From the NCBI GenBank assembly GCA_022511265.1, contig JAFLRX010000021.1, positions 1 through 41,965 of the forward strand: DNA of 41,965 nt, read 5' to 3'. Source of the DNA: Eubacterium sp. GTDB taxonomy: Bacteria > Bacillota > Clostridia > Oscillospirales > Ruminococcaceae. The position numbers were made by a program, and so were the translations under genes. A model generated the notes under the pieces. The model was not told the DNA's origin. It searched no databases and was given only the letters and a program-made list of their open reading frames with translations. Positions 33,057-41,322 of the stretch are shown one piece after another. Numbering within the stretch: the stretch's first letter is position 1; each line of letters opens with the position of its first letter.

Positions 33057-34535
33057 TTACGCCAACTTGATCTCTGCAAGTTCAGCGGTAATGTTTACCT
33101 CTTTGATATTGCCTACCTCGCTGGCTCTCAGCACCACCAGCTCTACTGTATCGCCGATGTTGTGGTTAGATATCTCGTTTTGTACATCCGTCATAGAGGT
33201 GACCTCGATACCGTTTATCTCAATGATAACGTCGCCGACCCTCAGTCCGCTCTTTGCTACCGGCATTTCCTCATCTATATAGGTCACGCGCAGTCCGGTG
33301 GAGGGATAGCCGTACATGTATGCCGCATAGTCGCCCAGCATTTCGCCGTTTATCCCCAGACCGGGACGGTTGGTGACATAGCCTATCGACATAAGGTCCT
33401 CGATTATCGGCTTTGCCTCGTTGATGGTGATGGCGAAACCGATGTTCTCCAGTGCTGTACCGGAGGAAGTGTACATAAGCTTGTAGTCTATGATGCCGAT
33501 AACGTTGCCGTACATATCAAACAAACCGCCGCCGCTGTTGCCGACATTTACCGCCGCGTCTATCTGTATCGAGCTGCATCCGTAGTTAGAGCCGGAATAT
33601 GCCGCGCGACCCAGTCCCGAAACAATGCCCTTAGTGAGCGAGCTGGTCAGCGAGTTGGGGTTGCCCAGCGCGCAGACGTCCTGTCCTACTCTCACCGTGT
33701 CAGAGTTGCCCAGCTTTGCGTAAGTGAACGGCTCGTCACGTGTTATCTTTACCACCGCAAGGTCGCTGGCGCTGTCGCTGCCGAGTATCTCCGCCTCATA
33801 TTCATGCGTCTTGTCAGGCTCGTCGGGGTCGTTTACCAGTGCGGTCATTTTTACCGCGCCGTCAACCACATGGGCGTTGGTTATGATATAACCGTCGGCG
33901 GTGAAGATAACTCCGCTGGCTACTCCCACCTTTACCGGCTCGTTATAGCCCTGCGGCTGCTGATAGTTGTACAGCACCACAACGCTGTCCTTTACCTTTG
34001 CGTACAGCTCTTCGGTGGTCAGCAGCTCGCTGTTGGTGTCGTCGTTTATCTTGCTCTCATTAAGCGGGGCCGCCGTCGCGGGAGAATCCTCTATATGCGG
34101 TACGGAATTAGTCACAGCATTCTCGCTTGTCTCAGTCGGCGCGGCGGAAGAGGTCAGCCCGGACGGCAACGAAAACTGCCCTGTGCCTATCCCGTTCGCC
34201 AGCATAGAGCCGACAAATCCGGAGCCAAGCCCTACCACCAGCGCAGCCGCAACTACGCCCGCGATAAGCCCCGCATGGCCGGAGCGGGGCTTCTTCGGCT
34301 TATCATCTTTTGCCTTTTTTACCTTTTTCGTTTTCTTCACATCGGGGGAGGTATCGTAGGGTTGGTTCTGCCAGCTGTTATAGCCCGCCTGCGGGTCGGG
34401 GGTGCAGTGTACCTGCTGCGGCTCGCTGCGATAATAAACGTTAGGCTGCTCATCTACCCCGCCGACAACCTCCTGCGGCTGCTGTGTATTTTCATTATTT
34501 AATGCTTCATATTCATTGATGTTGTTTTCAGACAT
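33057..34535 (-). CDS. HtrA/DegP-like membrane-bound serine protease
   Basis: This 492-residue protein is an HtrA family quality-control protease. A hydrophilic Asn/Gln/Pro-rich cytoplasmic N-terminus (about 1-85) is followed by one membrane segment (about 87-110) and a Ser/Thr/Ala-rich linker. The trypsin-like domain has catalytic His in NAHVV (about 222), Asp in SDLAVVKI (about 256) and Ser in GNSGGGLF (about 333). A PDZ domain near 395-480 contains VAKSGLRVGDVIIEINGIEV. The ATG at 34535 is eight bases after AAAGGA; other in-frame starts are less well spaced. It acts outside the membrane on misfolded proteins. No two-component system is adjacent. Confidence 0.92.
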   Translation of the reverse strand: MSENNINEYEALNNENTQQPQEVVGGVDEQPNVYYRSEPQQVHCTPDPQAGYNSWQNQPYDTSPDVKKTKKVKKAKDDKPKKPRSGHAGLIAGVVAAALVVGLGSGFVGSMLANGIGTGQFSLPSGLTSSAAPTETSENAVTNSVPHIEDSPATAAPLNESKINDDTNSELLTTEELYAKVKDSVVVLYNYQQPQGYNEPVKVGVASGVIFTADGYIITNAHVVDGAVKMTALVNDPDEPDKTHEYEAEILGSDSASDLAVVKITRDEPFTYAKLGNSDTVRVGQDVCALGNPNSLTSSLTKGIVSGLGRAAYSGSNYGCSSIQIDAAVNVGNSGGGLFDMYGNVIGIIDYKLMYTSSGTALENIGFAITINEAKPIIEDLMSIGYVTNRPGLGINGEMLGDYAAYMYGYPSTGLRVTYIDEEMPVAKSGLRVGDVIIEINGIEVTSMTDVQNEISNHNIGDTVELVVLRASEVGNIKEVNITAELAEIKLA

Positions 34536-34680
34536 ATCCATCGTCCTTTCGATAACTAACAGAAATAATCGTTCGGTTTTCACCGAGTATGTTTACAGTA
34601 TAACCGCCGTTTGTGAAAATATCGTGATATTGTCTTGTTTTTTATGGGATATTTAATTGCAAATTAAGTATCAAGGAAAA

Positions 34681-35892
34681 TCAGCTTTCCCCTGCTTTCC
34701 GTCCCGTTGCGAATGCTATCTGCAAATTATACCCGCCCGTATACGCCGCGCAGTCTATTATCTCGCCCGCGAAATACAGCCCCTTTACCAGCTTAGACTG
34801 CATGGTCTTTGGGTCTATCTCCTTTACCGATATGCCGCCGTCGGTGATTATTGCCTCTTCAACCGGGCGCAAAGTCTTCACCGACAGCGTAAAGCTCTTC
34901 AGCGTTTGCAGCAGGCTGCGCCGCTGCTCTTTTGTAACCGCGTTCGCCTTTATCTCGCCGCTCAGCCCTGCGCGGGACAGCACCTCCGGGATAAGCGCCT
35001 GCGGCAGCAGCTTTTTCAGCACGTTGGACAGCTGACGGTTAGGCTCTGCCGAAAAGTCGCGTAATATCCGCGCGTCCAGTGTTTTTTCGTCCAGTGCCGG
35101 CTTTAGGTCGACGGACAGCCTGCAGCCGTCCTCTCTGACGTATGCCGAGGCGGACAGCACCAGCGGCCCGCTGACCCCAAAATGTGTGAACAGCAGCTCG
35201 CCCTGCTCGGAATAAAGGGTTTTACCCGCGGATGACATTAGGCTCAGCCTGACGTTTTTCAGCGTCAGCCCCGACAGCGGGGCGCAGTCCTCGTTTGTCT
35301 CTATCGGGACAAGCATCGCTTTCGGCTGTACGACAGTATGCCCCAGTGCCTCCGCCATTTTATAGCCGTCTCCGGTAGAGCCGGTCGCGGGATATGATAC
35401 CCCGCCTGTCGCGAGTATAACTTTCGGCGCGTAAAAGGTCTTTCCCCCGCCGCTGACCGAGACAACCTCGCCGTTCTCGGTATTTATCCTCTCGGCGCGG
35501 CATTTTACAACAATTACGCCCAGTCTGTCCATTTCGGATTTCAACGCGTTAACTATATCTATCGCCCTGTCCGACTGCGGGAAGACGCGGTTGCCACGCT
35601 CGGTCTTTAACGGCACGCCCAGCACGTTCTCAAAAAAATCCATCGTGTCGTATGCCGAAAACCCCGCCAGCGCGCCGTACAGAAAACGGCTGTTGGTGGG
35701 GATATTGCGCAGTATGTTTTCGTTGTCGCTGTTGTTGGTGAGGTTGCATCTGCCCTTGCCGGTGATAGCCAGCTTTTTGCCGACACGGTCGTTGCGCTCG
35801 AGACAGATGACCGACGCACCGTAAGAGGCGGCGGTGACTGCCGCCATCATGCCCGCAGCCCCGCCGCCGATAATTATTACATCAGTTCTCAT
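34681..35892 (-). CDS. BaiN/HI0933-family FAD-dependent oxidoreductase
   Basis: This 403-residue flavoprotein begins with the dinucleotide-binding site VIIIGGGAAGMMAAVTAA (residues 5-22) and has the family-specific KKLAITGKGRCNLTN (about 37-51), ATGGVSYPATGSTGDGY (about 161) and a C-terminal GGISVKEIDPKTM, GLYFAGE and GGYNLQIAFATG. This matches the YhiN/HI0933 group, which includes bile-acid BaiN, but most members have no known substrate. It is monocistronic and the RpiR regulator follows upstream on the same strand by 33 bases. I would not infer bile-acid metabolism. Confidence 0.88.
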   Translation of the reverse strand: MRTDVIIIGGGAAGMMAAVTAASYGASVICLERNDRVGKKLAITGKGRCNLTNNSDNENILRNIPTNSRFLYGALAGFSAYDTMDFFENVLGVPLKTERGNRVFPQSDRAIDIVNALKSEMDRLGVIVVKCRAERINTENGEVVSVSGGGKTFYAPKVILATGGVSYPATGSTGDGYKMAEALGHTVVQPKAMLVPIETNEDCAPLSGLTLKNVRLSLMSSAGKTLYSEQGELLFTHFGVSGPLVLSASAYVREDGCRLSVDLKPALDEKTLDARILRDFSAEPNRQLSNVLKKLLPQALIPEVLSRAGLSGEIKANAVTKEQRRSLLQTLKSFTLSVKTLRPVEEAIITDGGISVKEIDPKTMQSKLVKGLYFAGEIIDCAAYTGGYNLQIAFATGRKAGES

Positions 35893-35925
35893 ATTATATC
35901 AGTCTTCATATTATAATGTCCGCTC

Positions 35926-36786
35926 TCATACGTCCTTTTTGTAGACCTCATGCTCTTCCCAGAGCTTTTCCAGCTTGGCAAAGCTCTGCTCGATATTATC
36001 CTTTTTCTTTGCGCCGAGCGCCACTATCATCGCGTTAAGCAGGCTGAGCGGCGCGACCAGCGAATCCGCAAAGCTTGCCATATCGCTGCGCGCCACCAGC
36101 AGCTGGTCTGCGTATGCCGCCAGCGGCGACGCGGCGCTGTCGGTGATAGCCACCACGTTCGCCCCGCATTCTTTCGCGTAGGCGGTGGCACTGATGGTGC
36201 TCTGCGAATAACGAGGGAACGACAGCGCGATAAACACGTCCTCATCGGTCATATTTATTATCTGCTGATAAATACCGCTTTTGTTTATCGCCTGCACAAA
36301 ATGGATATTGTCAAATATCAGCTGAAAGTTATAGTCGAGAAATCTTGCAAGAATATTCGCGCTCATCACACCGAGTATGTATATACGGCGCGCGCTGCAT
36401 ATCTTTTCTATCGCCTCGTCAAACTTGTCCGCGTCTATCTCTTCCATTGTCCGTCTGATACGGTCTATGTCCTGGGTCAGGGTGTTTTTCAGCACGCTGC
36501 CCTCGCCTATGCGGTCGTTGGTGATATTCATGCGCTGCACCGCGGTAAGGCGGTTCTTTATCAGCGACTGCAAGTTTTTCTGTAATTCGGGATAGCCCTC
36601 AAAGCCCAGCTCGTTGGCAAAGCGCACCACCGTAGACTCGCTGACGTTGACTGCGTTGCCCAGCTTCAGCGCGGTCATATATGCCGCCTTTTCATAGCTT
36701 TGCAATATAAAATTCGCAATCAGCTTTTGGCTTTTGGAAAAGCTGCCCATGCTGTCCTGTATCTGCTGTAGTAAATCTTCCTGCAT
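35926..36786 (-). CDS. RpiR/MurR-family transcriptional regulator
   Basis: This 286-residue protein has an N-terminal helix-turn-helix (about 1-77, with KLGNAVNVSESTVVRFANEL) and a SIS sugar-phosphate-binding domain (about 120-250, with AIEKICSARRIYILGVM and IALSFPRYSQSTISA). The start at 36786 follows a G-rich site. A TTGCAA/TAAAAT promoter and an imperfect palindrome at 36831-36849 lie upstream, consistent with autoregulation. No sugar-phosphate enzyme or transporter is adjacent on its strand, so its effector cannot be predicted. Confidence 0.88.
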   Translation of the reverse strand: MQEDLLQQIQDSMGSFSKSQKLIANFILQSYEKAAYMTALKLGNAVNVSESTVVRFANELGFEGYPELQKNLQSLIKNRLTAVQRMNITNDRIGEGSVLKNTLTQDIDRIRRTMEEIDADKFDEAIEKICSARRIYILGVMSANILARFLDYNFQLIFDNIHFVQAINKSGIYQQIINMTDEDVFIALSFPRYSQSTISATAYAKECGANVVAITDSAASPLAAYADQLLVARSDMASFADSLVAPLSLLNAMIVALGAKKKDNIEQSFAKLEKLWEEHEVYKKDV

Positions 36787-36820
36787 TTTTATTGCCCCCA
36801 AAGGATTATTGCATTATTAT

Positions 36821-36849
36821 ATTTTACCACTTGCGAAATGATTTTGCAA
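36821..36849 (-). promoter_or_regulatory. rpiR promoter with overlapping palindrome
   Basis: TTGCAA, 17 bases and TAAAAT on the minus strand. A 9-1-9 imperfect palindrome, TTGCGAAAT and ATTTTGCAA (36831-36849, one mismatch), overlaps the -35 element. Confidence 0.5.
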
Positions 36850-36866
36850 TATATTTTTTCAAACTT

Positions 36867-37775
36867 TCAAAAATTTTCGGTCATTAACATTGCCAACGCC
36901 TCGGCTGCGCCGCGGTTGCCGCTGCCGGACACGCCTGCCGCCGCCGCGTTTACCCCCACCTCATAGCGTGTAAGGTCAACGGCACCGCCAACACACTCTG
37001 ACACGGCGATGAATTTTACACCCTGCTCCGCAGCCGCTTTGATGTGCGGCAGCACGAATTCAGGTATACCGCCGCTGCCGTAGCACTCCAGCACTATGCC
37101 GCGTATGCCGCGTCCGACGAGAAAATCTATCACCGCACCGTCAAATGCGGGGGTCAGCTTCAGCGCAGTCACCTTATCACAGATGTCGCGGTGATATATG
37201 TATTCGCCCTCGGTTATCTCGCCCGTTAACGTGACCTGTCCGTCCTTTACGCAGCCTAAATCCCCGCGGCGCGAGCGAAACCCGTCAAACTCCGCACTGT
37301 CAGCCTTGTATACATCACAGCCGTAAAACAGCCTGCCGCAGAACGTCACCGCCACCGCCTTTATCCCGCTGTACACGGCCGCAAACGCGTCGGTCAGGTT
37401 TTGCGGCGCGTCGCTGCCCTCCGCGAAAAACGGCAGCTGCGACCCGGTGAGTATCACCGGCACAGGCGGGTTTTCCAGCATAGCGGACATTGCCGCCGCC
37501 GTATAACCCAGCGTATCGGTGCCGTGTGTGATTATTATCCCGTCATATTCGCCGACCGCCTTATCTATACGCTCTGCCAGCACTTTCCAGTCGGCGGGAC
37601 AGATGTCGCTGCTGTCCTTGTTCATTATCACCTCGGCGGTTATCTCTCCCGTAATGCCGCAATGCTCCAGCATATGCCGCGCCTGTGTCTCAGACCCCAG
37701 CGGCGCAAGCCCCCTGTCGGCAGGCGGACAGGAAAATGTCCCGCCGGTAAGTATCCATAATATCTTTTTGCCCAT
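36867..37775 (-). CDS. L-asparaginase, type I-like
   Basis: This 302-residue enzyme hydrolyses L-asparagine to aspartate and ammonia. It shows both conserved threonine motifs of the asparaginase/glutaminase family: LTGGTFSC near residue 8-15 and ITHGTDTLGYTA at about 82-93. Other marks are ILTGSQLPF (about 109) and GIVLECYGSGGIPE (about 225). There is no signal peptide, so it is cytoplasmic, as in type I (AnsA). The ATG at 37775 follows GGGAG. It is diverging from the GH27 gene and lies upstream of rpiR with 80 bases between; the functional link is unclear. An asparagine synthetase gene is at the far end of the window. Confidence 0.88.
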   Translation of the reverse strand: MGKKILWILTGGTFSCPPADRGLAPLGSETQARHMLEHCGITGEITAEVIMNKDSSDICPADWKVLAERIDKAVGEYDGIIITHGTDTLGYTAAAMSAMLENPPVPVILTGSQLPFFAEGSDAPQNLTDAFAAVYSGIKAVAVTFCGRLFYGCDVYKADSAEFDGFRSRRGDLGCVKDGQVTLTGEITEGEYIYHRDICDKVTALKLTPAFDGAVIDFLVGRGIRGIVLECYGSGGIPEFVLPHIKAAAEQGVKFIAVSECVGGAVDLTRYEVGVNAAAAGVSGSGNRGAAEALAMLMTENF

Positions 37776-37855
37776 AATGTTCTCCCGCAAGTTTGATTAT
37801 AGAATAAGTATAGCATATTTTCGGGTAAGAATCCAGTAAAATTTTTCTGAAAAGC

Positions 37856-37884
37856 TTGCAAACACAAACAATATAAGATATACT
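37856..37884 (+). promoter_or_regulatory. Promoter of the GH27 gene
   Basis: TTGCAA, 17 bases and TATACT on the plus strand, about 38 bases before the start. Confidence 0.65.
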
Positions 37885-37922
37885 TAAATTAATCACTTTT
37901 CCAATAGAAAGGATAATTAAAT

Positions 37923-39113
37923 ATGGAAAAAATAACAGGCATGCTCCCGCCTATGGGCTGGAACTCTTGGAACACCTTTACCTGGGAGATAAGCGACACG
38001 CTTATCCGTCAGGCGGCGGACGCAATGGTCAGCACGGGTCTTAATGACGCGGGCTATGAGTACATAGTAATAGACGACTGCTGGAGCGAAAAGCAGCGCG
38101 GCAGCGACGGCAGACTTGTCCCCGATAAGTACAAATTCCCCAACGGAATTAAGGCGGTGGCGGACTATGTACATTCAAAGGGGCTGAAATTCGGCATTTA
38201 TTCCTGCGCGGGCACTCACACCTGCGGCGGTCACCCCGGCAGCTTTGAGCATGAGTTCACCGACGCGGAGACCTTTGCCGAATGGGGCGTGGACTATCTC
38301 AAATACGACTACTGCTATAAGCCCGACCATATCCCCGGCGAGATACTGTACAAGCGTATGTCGGCGGCCCTGCGCAGCTGCGGACGGAAGATAATCTTCT
38401 CCGCCTGCAACTGGGGCAACGATAATGTCCATCAGTGGATAAGGGAGTCGGGCGCGCATCTGTTCCGCTCGACAGGCGACATTCAGGACAGCTGGGAGTG
38501 TATCAAGCGGCTCGCCCTCTCCCAGATGGGCAAGCAGTGCTACGGCGCGCCGTTCTGCCATAACGACATAGATATGCTGGTGGTAGGCATGCACGGCGGC
38601 AGCAACAACGAGTTCATCAATGCGGCGAGCGACGACCAGTTCGCCAACCGTGACGGCAAGGGTATCGGCGGCTGTACCGATATAGAGTACCGCACCCATT
38701 TCGCGCTGTGGGCCATTATGGATTCACCGCTGATGATAGGCTGCGATATCCGCAATATGACCGATGCGACTAAAGAGATACTCACCAACACCGACGTTAT
38801 TTCTATCAATCAGGATATAGAGTGCCGCGGACCGTACAGAATAAGCCAGTGGAACAACCCCGAAAATGTTTTCGCACTGGTAAAGCCGCTGTCGGACGGC
38901 AGCTATGGCATAGGACTGTTTAACTTCGGCGACAGGACCAGCGAGATGTCGCTGCAATTCTGGGATCTCGGCATTACCTCCGCCGCGGGCAGAGGACTGG
39001 AGTTCTACGACTGCTATAAGCACGAGAATATCGGCGTATTCTCCGAGCGGTTTGTCGCCAATGTCGAGCCGCATGACAGCATGATGTTCAAGGCCAAGGT
39101 GGTAAAGCTGTGA
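37923..39113 (+). CDS. GH27 alpha-galactosidase
   Basis: This 396-residue glycoside hydrolase is a (beta/alpha)8-barrel of family GH27, which removes alpha-linked galactose with retention. It has the N-terminal MGWNSWNTF (residues 12-20), YIVIDDCW (about 46), a catalytic nucleophile Asp in DYLKYDYC (about 129), the acid/base Asp in STGDIQDSW (about 186), and MMFKAKVV at the end. A C-terminal beta domain starts near 300. No signal peptide, so it acts on imported oligosaccharides such as raffinose or melibiose, or on galactosides. The ATG follows AAAGGA. Its stop overlaps the start of the small zinc protein by four bases. Confidence 0.93.
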   Translation: MEKITGMLPPMGWNSWNTFTWEISDTLIRQAADAMVSTGLNDAGYEYIVIDDCWSEKQRGSDGRLVPDKYKFPNGIKAVADYVHSKGLKFGIYSCAGTHTCGGHPGSFEHEFTDAETFAEWGVDYLKYDYCYKPDHIPGEILYKRMSAALRSCGRKIIFSACNWGNDNVHQWIRESGAHLFRSTGDIQDSWECIKRLALSQMGKQCYGAPFCHNDIDMLVVGMHGGSNNEFINAASDDQFANRDGKGIGGCTDIEYRTHFALWAIMDSPLMIGCDIRNMTDATKEILTNTDVISINQDIECRGPYRISQWNNPENVFALVKPLSDGSYGIGLFNFGDRTSEMSLQFWDLGITSAAGRGLEFYDCYKHENIGVFSERFVANVEPHDSMMFKAKVVKL

Positions 39114-39316
39114 CCGCCAACTACAAGACCTGCCTTAAATGCGGCACGGACTTAGGCACCGACGACATCGCGATAAACCAAAAACTAATCAGCCGCAACG
39201 TGCGGGAATTTATGTGCATCGACTGCCTTGCCGAATACTACAGCACCACCCGCGCCGCTATTGAGGAAAGGATAGAGTACTACCGCAAGAGCGGGAAGTG
39301 TACGTTGTTCAGGTAA
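39110..39316 (+). CDS. Small zinc-binding protein
   Basis: This 68-residue protein begins with GTG overlapping the alpha-galactosidase stop by four bases, so translation is coupled. CLKCGTDLG and a CIDCLAEYY pair about 30 residues later give four cysteines in a zinc-ribbon-like arrangement. The end has a helix (RAAIEERIEYYRKSGKCTLF). I do not recognise the family. Its last 20 codons, plus the downstream terminator and promoter, are repeated near 40356-40483, making it a landmark for a local duplication. Confidence 0.75.
   Translation: MTANYKTCLKCGTDLGTDDIAINQKLISRNVREFMCIDCLAEYYSTTRAAIEERIEYYRKSGKCTLFR
39263..39314 (+). repeat. Direct repeat, left copy (52 identical bases)
   Basis: Fifty-two bases, the 3' end of the small zinc protein gene, are identical to 40365-40416. 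Weaker similarity continues right through a terminator hairpin and a promoter. Confidence 0.95.
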
Positions 39317-39323
39317 AAGTATA

Positions 39324-39347
39324 ACCGCCATCTGTAAAGATGGCGGT
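39324..39347 (+). terminator. Terminator of the GH27/zinc protein operon
   Basis: A 10-bp perfect stem with a four-base loop (GTAA) lies eight bases after the stop. T residues after it are few. The corresponding hairpin at 40423 has compensatory changes. Confidence 0.65.
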
Positions 39348-39352
39348 GTTTG

Positions 39353-39381
39353 CTGACAGGACAGACGCGTTAGTGTATAAT
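39353..39381 (+). promoter_or_regulatory. Promoter of the VOC genes
   Basis: CTGACA, 17 bases and TATAAT on the plus strand. The spacer is nearly identical to that of the promoter at 40455-40483. Confidence 0.65.
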
Positions 39382-39484
39382 GCTTTAAAGATAAATTAGC
39401 TGCGATAAAAAATTATTCTAATCACGACATACTGTTGTCATGTTTGGGATGATATAATGAAAAAAATATTTAACGGAGGATGTT

Positions 39485-39889
39485 ATGAGCAGATTTACTG
39501 AAAAGGGATATTACGTAAAGGAAAATGCGCCTATCTATTTAACGGAAGATATGACTGCAACAGTTAGGTGGTTTGAGGAAGTGATGGGCTGGTATAGCAA
39601 TGTGGTTGAAAAAGATGACAGCGGCAACGGTTTATACGGAGTAGTTTTTGACATACTTCCCGAAATTGAAATCACGCATTTAGCGCCTTTTACAGGTTAT
39701 CAACTGTTCAGAGGCAAGCCTGAACAGCGCGTAATTTCTTTTATGCAGGTGCAGGACATTGATAAAATGTATTCATATATTACCTCAAAAGGTTGGGATA
39801 AAATTACGCAGGTAGAGACTCAACCGTGGGGCGGTAAGACCTGCAGCATTACAACAATAGATGGATATATCATAAACGTATTTCAGTAA
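39485..39889 (+). CDS. VOC/glyoxalase-fold protein
   Basis: This 134-residue protein has the vicinal-oxygen-chelate fold order: PIYLTEDMTATVRWFEEVMGW at the first module, then GVVFDILP, and a second module with RVISFMQVQDIDKMYSYITS and a C-terminal ITTIDGYIINVFQ. Family members include glyoxalases, bleomycin-binding proteins and dioxygenases. The metal-binding His/Glu set is not fully recognised here. The start follows GGAGG. It is AT-rich against the neighbourhood, and it lies, with the next gene, between two direct repeats. Confidence 0.75.
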   Translation: MSRFTEKGYYVKENAPIYLTEDMTATVRWFEEVMGWYSNVVEKDDSGNGLYGVVFDILPEIEITHLAPFTGYQLFRGKPEQRVISFMQVQDIDKMYSYITSKGWDKITQVETQPWGGKTCSITTIDGYIINVFQ

Positions 39890-39918
39890 AGCGGAGTTTA
39901 TAAAAAAGGAGAACAAAA

Positions 39919-40341
39919 ATGGATATTGTCCCTACACTGAATTTCGGCAGTAATTGTCGGGAAGCGCTTCAAATGTATGAAAAGGCATTTAACGGAAAGA
40001 TCAGCTGTCTGATCACATACGGAGAAGCGAATGACCCTAAATATAATCCGCTGCTTAAAGAAAATCAAAAAGAATACATATATCATGCGGAGCTTGTATT
40101 GGGCAATCAAAGAATAATTATGAGTGACAATGTGGATATTGAATTTCAGACGTGCTATTCAAATTTTCTCACTATTATGTATGACACAAAGGAAGAAGTA
40201 CAAAGAGCATATGATATAATGAAAGACGGAAGCAAGACAATATATCAAATGGAAGCTACGCATTACAGCTCTTGTCGGGTCGTTTTTGTTGATAAATTCG
40301 GAATTCGCTGGGGGATAATGACTGAGCAGACAGAGCGATAA
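39919..40341 (+). CDS. PhnB-like VOC family protein
   Basis: This 140-residue protein resembles PhnB-type VOC proteins: DIVPTLNFGSNCREALQMYEKAF at the N-terminus, a middle KEYIYHAELVLGNQRIIMSD and a C-terminal VVFVDKFGIRWGIM. A starting AAAAAGGAG site is present and the gap to the upstream VOC gene is 29 bases, so the two are cotranscribed. It is AT-rich. Such proteins are common in accessory regions; the substrate is not known. Confidence 0.8.
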   Translation: MDIVPTLNFGSNCREALQMYEKAFNGKISCLITYGEANDPKYNPLLKENQKEYIYHAELVLGNQRIIMSDNVDIEFQTCYSNFLTIMYDTKEEVQRAYDIMKDGSKTIYQMEATHYSSCRVVFVDKFGIRWGIMTEQTER

Positions 40342-40355
40342 ATCATAATCTATAC

Positions 40356-40418
40356 GCGGCTATCGAGGAAAGGATAGAGTACTACCGCAAGAGCGGGAAG
40401 TGTACGTTGTTCAGGTGA
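40356..40418 (+). pseudogene. Truncated 3' remnant of the small zinc protein gene
   Basis: Twenty codons in frame (AAIEERIEYYRKSGKCTLFR), then a TGA stop, are identical in protein to the end of the gene at 39110-39316. No start or cysteine-rich part remains. Confidence 0.85.
40365..40416 (+). repeat. Direct repeat, right copy (52 identical bases)
   Basis: Identical to 39263-39314. Confidence 0.95.
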
Positions 40419-40422
40419 TAGT

Positions 40423-40452
40423 AACAACGCCGTCTTTGCAGACGGCGTTGTT
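40423..40452 (+). terminator. Hairpin in the right-hand copy
   Basis: A 13-bp stem with a four-base loop (TTGC) matches the position of the left-hand terminator, with paired base changes that keep the stem. Confidence 0.65.
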
Positions 40453-40454
40453 TG

Positions 40455-40483
40455 TTGACAGGACAGCTGCGTTAGTGTATAAT
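40455..40483 (+). promoter_or_regulatory. Consensus promoter of the HicB/DinB-like gene
   Basis: TTGACA, 17 bases and TATAAT on the plus strand match the consensus exactly. Confidence 0.8.
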
Positions 40484-40524
40484 GATTGAAAGATAAATCG
40501 AAATTTGTGTTGGGGGAAAAGATT

Positions 40525-41232
40525 ATGAAAATACGCTGCGTCTGGGAACATAACGGAAGTGATAGCCTTTTGTATTCTGACAATTATGTGGGAGCATTTA
40601 CGAGAGGTGAGACAAAAGATATTGCGTTAAGCAAGATGGCAGATGAAATCAAATCTTATTTGCGTTGGAAAAACGATTTAACGCTTGAAACCTTTGAAAT
40701 AGAAATTGTTCAAGAGAAACACTCTAAGTTGAATATCGGCGACGCAGATTCCGATGTTCTTTTTGACACAGAAAAAGGTGAAATTGATCTCATTGAATAT
40801 CAAGAATTAAAAGCCCTTGCGCTGCGCTCTGCACAGGATTTTCTGGTGTTATATGAGTCTATTCCGGATAAAAACAGAAGTTGTCTGCCTACCCGACAAA
40901 CATTTTACGGACCTATACCACGCACGGCCTTTGAAATGTATGAACACACAAAAAATGTGAATAGTTATTATTTCGGTGAAATCGGTGTTGACGTGGATAA
41001 TGAGGGAACTATTTTGGACTGCAGAACACGAGGATTTGAATTGTTGGAGGAATGTTCTGATTTTCTAAACAACAACATTTTCGAGGGCAGCTATGGAGAA
41101 GAATGGTCTCTTCGAAAAGTGTTACGGCGTTTTATATGGCATGACAGAATTCACGCAAAAGCCATGTATCGAATGGCAGTTAAAACTTTTGGCGTTGATG
41201 TTATCCCAAATATATTTCAGTTCATTATATAA
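40525..41232 (+). CDS. HicB-like/DinB-like two-domain protein
   Basis: The start at 40525 follows GGGGG, eight bases on; an upstream in-frame codon at 40486 overlaps the leader. The 235-residue protein has an N-terminal part (about 1-55) of the HicB antitoxin type (VGAFTRGETKDIALSKMADE) and a middle linker. A C-terminal part includes LRRFIWHDRIHAKAMYRMA, which resembles the metal-binding HxxxH helix of DinB/YfiT-type four-helix proteins. Genes like this occur in Clostridia as hypothetical proteins. The gene is AT-rich. I would not call it an antitoxin: no HicA-like partner is present. Confidence 0.55.
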   Translation: MKIRCVWEHNGSDSLLYSDNYVGAFTRGETKDIALSKMADEIKSYLRWKNDLTLETFEIEIVQEKHSKLNIGDADSDVLFDTEKGEIDLIEYQELKALALRSAQDFLVLYESIPDKNRSCLPTRQTFYGPIPRTAFEMYEHTKNVNSYYFGEIGVDVDNEGTILDCRTRGFELLEECSDFLNNNIFEGSYGEEWSLRKVLRRFIWHDRIHAKAMYRMAVKTFGVDVIPNIFQFII

Positions 41233-41260
41233 ATTCTAATTTATGAAACAATCTAATAAA

Positions 41261-41308
41261 AAACCGAGCCCTGAGGCAGTTGTCAATAACCGCCTCAAGG
41301 CTCGGTTT
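41261..41308 (-). terminator. Terminator of the asparagine synthetase gene
   Basis: A 17-bp stem (41261-41277 with 41292-41308) has one imperfect position that is G-U only on the minus strand. A six-base T run follows on the minus strand. Confidence 0.8.
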
Positions 41309-41322
41309 CTATATGGATATGT

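Noticed and set aside
33033-34502. A 489-codon open frame on the plus strand, antisense to htrA
   Set aside because: It is a shadow of the GC-rich protease gene. The minus-strand product has the full catalytic triad and a PDZ domain; the plus product has no recognisable domain.
34681-35892. Bile-acid dehydroxylation gene baiN
   Set aside because: The protein family is broad and no other bai gene is nearby, so no bile-acid function is claimed.
40350-40583. A 77-codon minus-strand frame across the right-hand repeat
   Set aside because: It runs over the terminator, promoter and start of the plus-strand gene, without a ribosome-binding site.
40525-41232. Toxin-antitoxin (HicAB) module
   Set aside because: No HicA-like toxin gene is adjacent; only a HicB-like fold is present.
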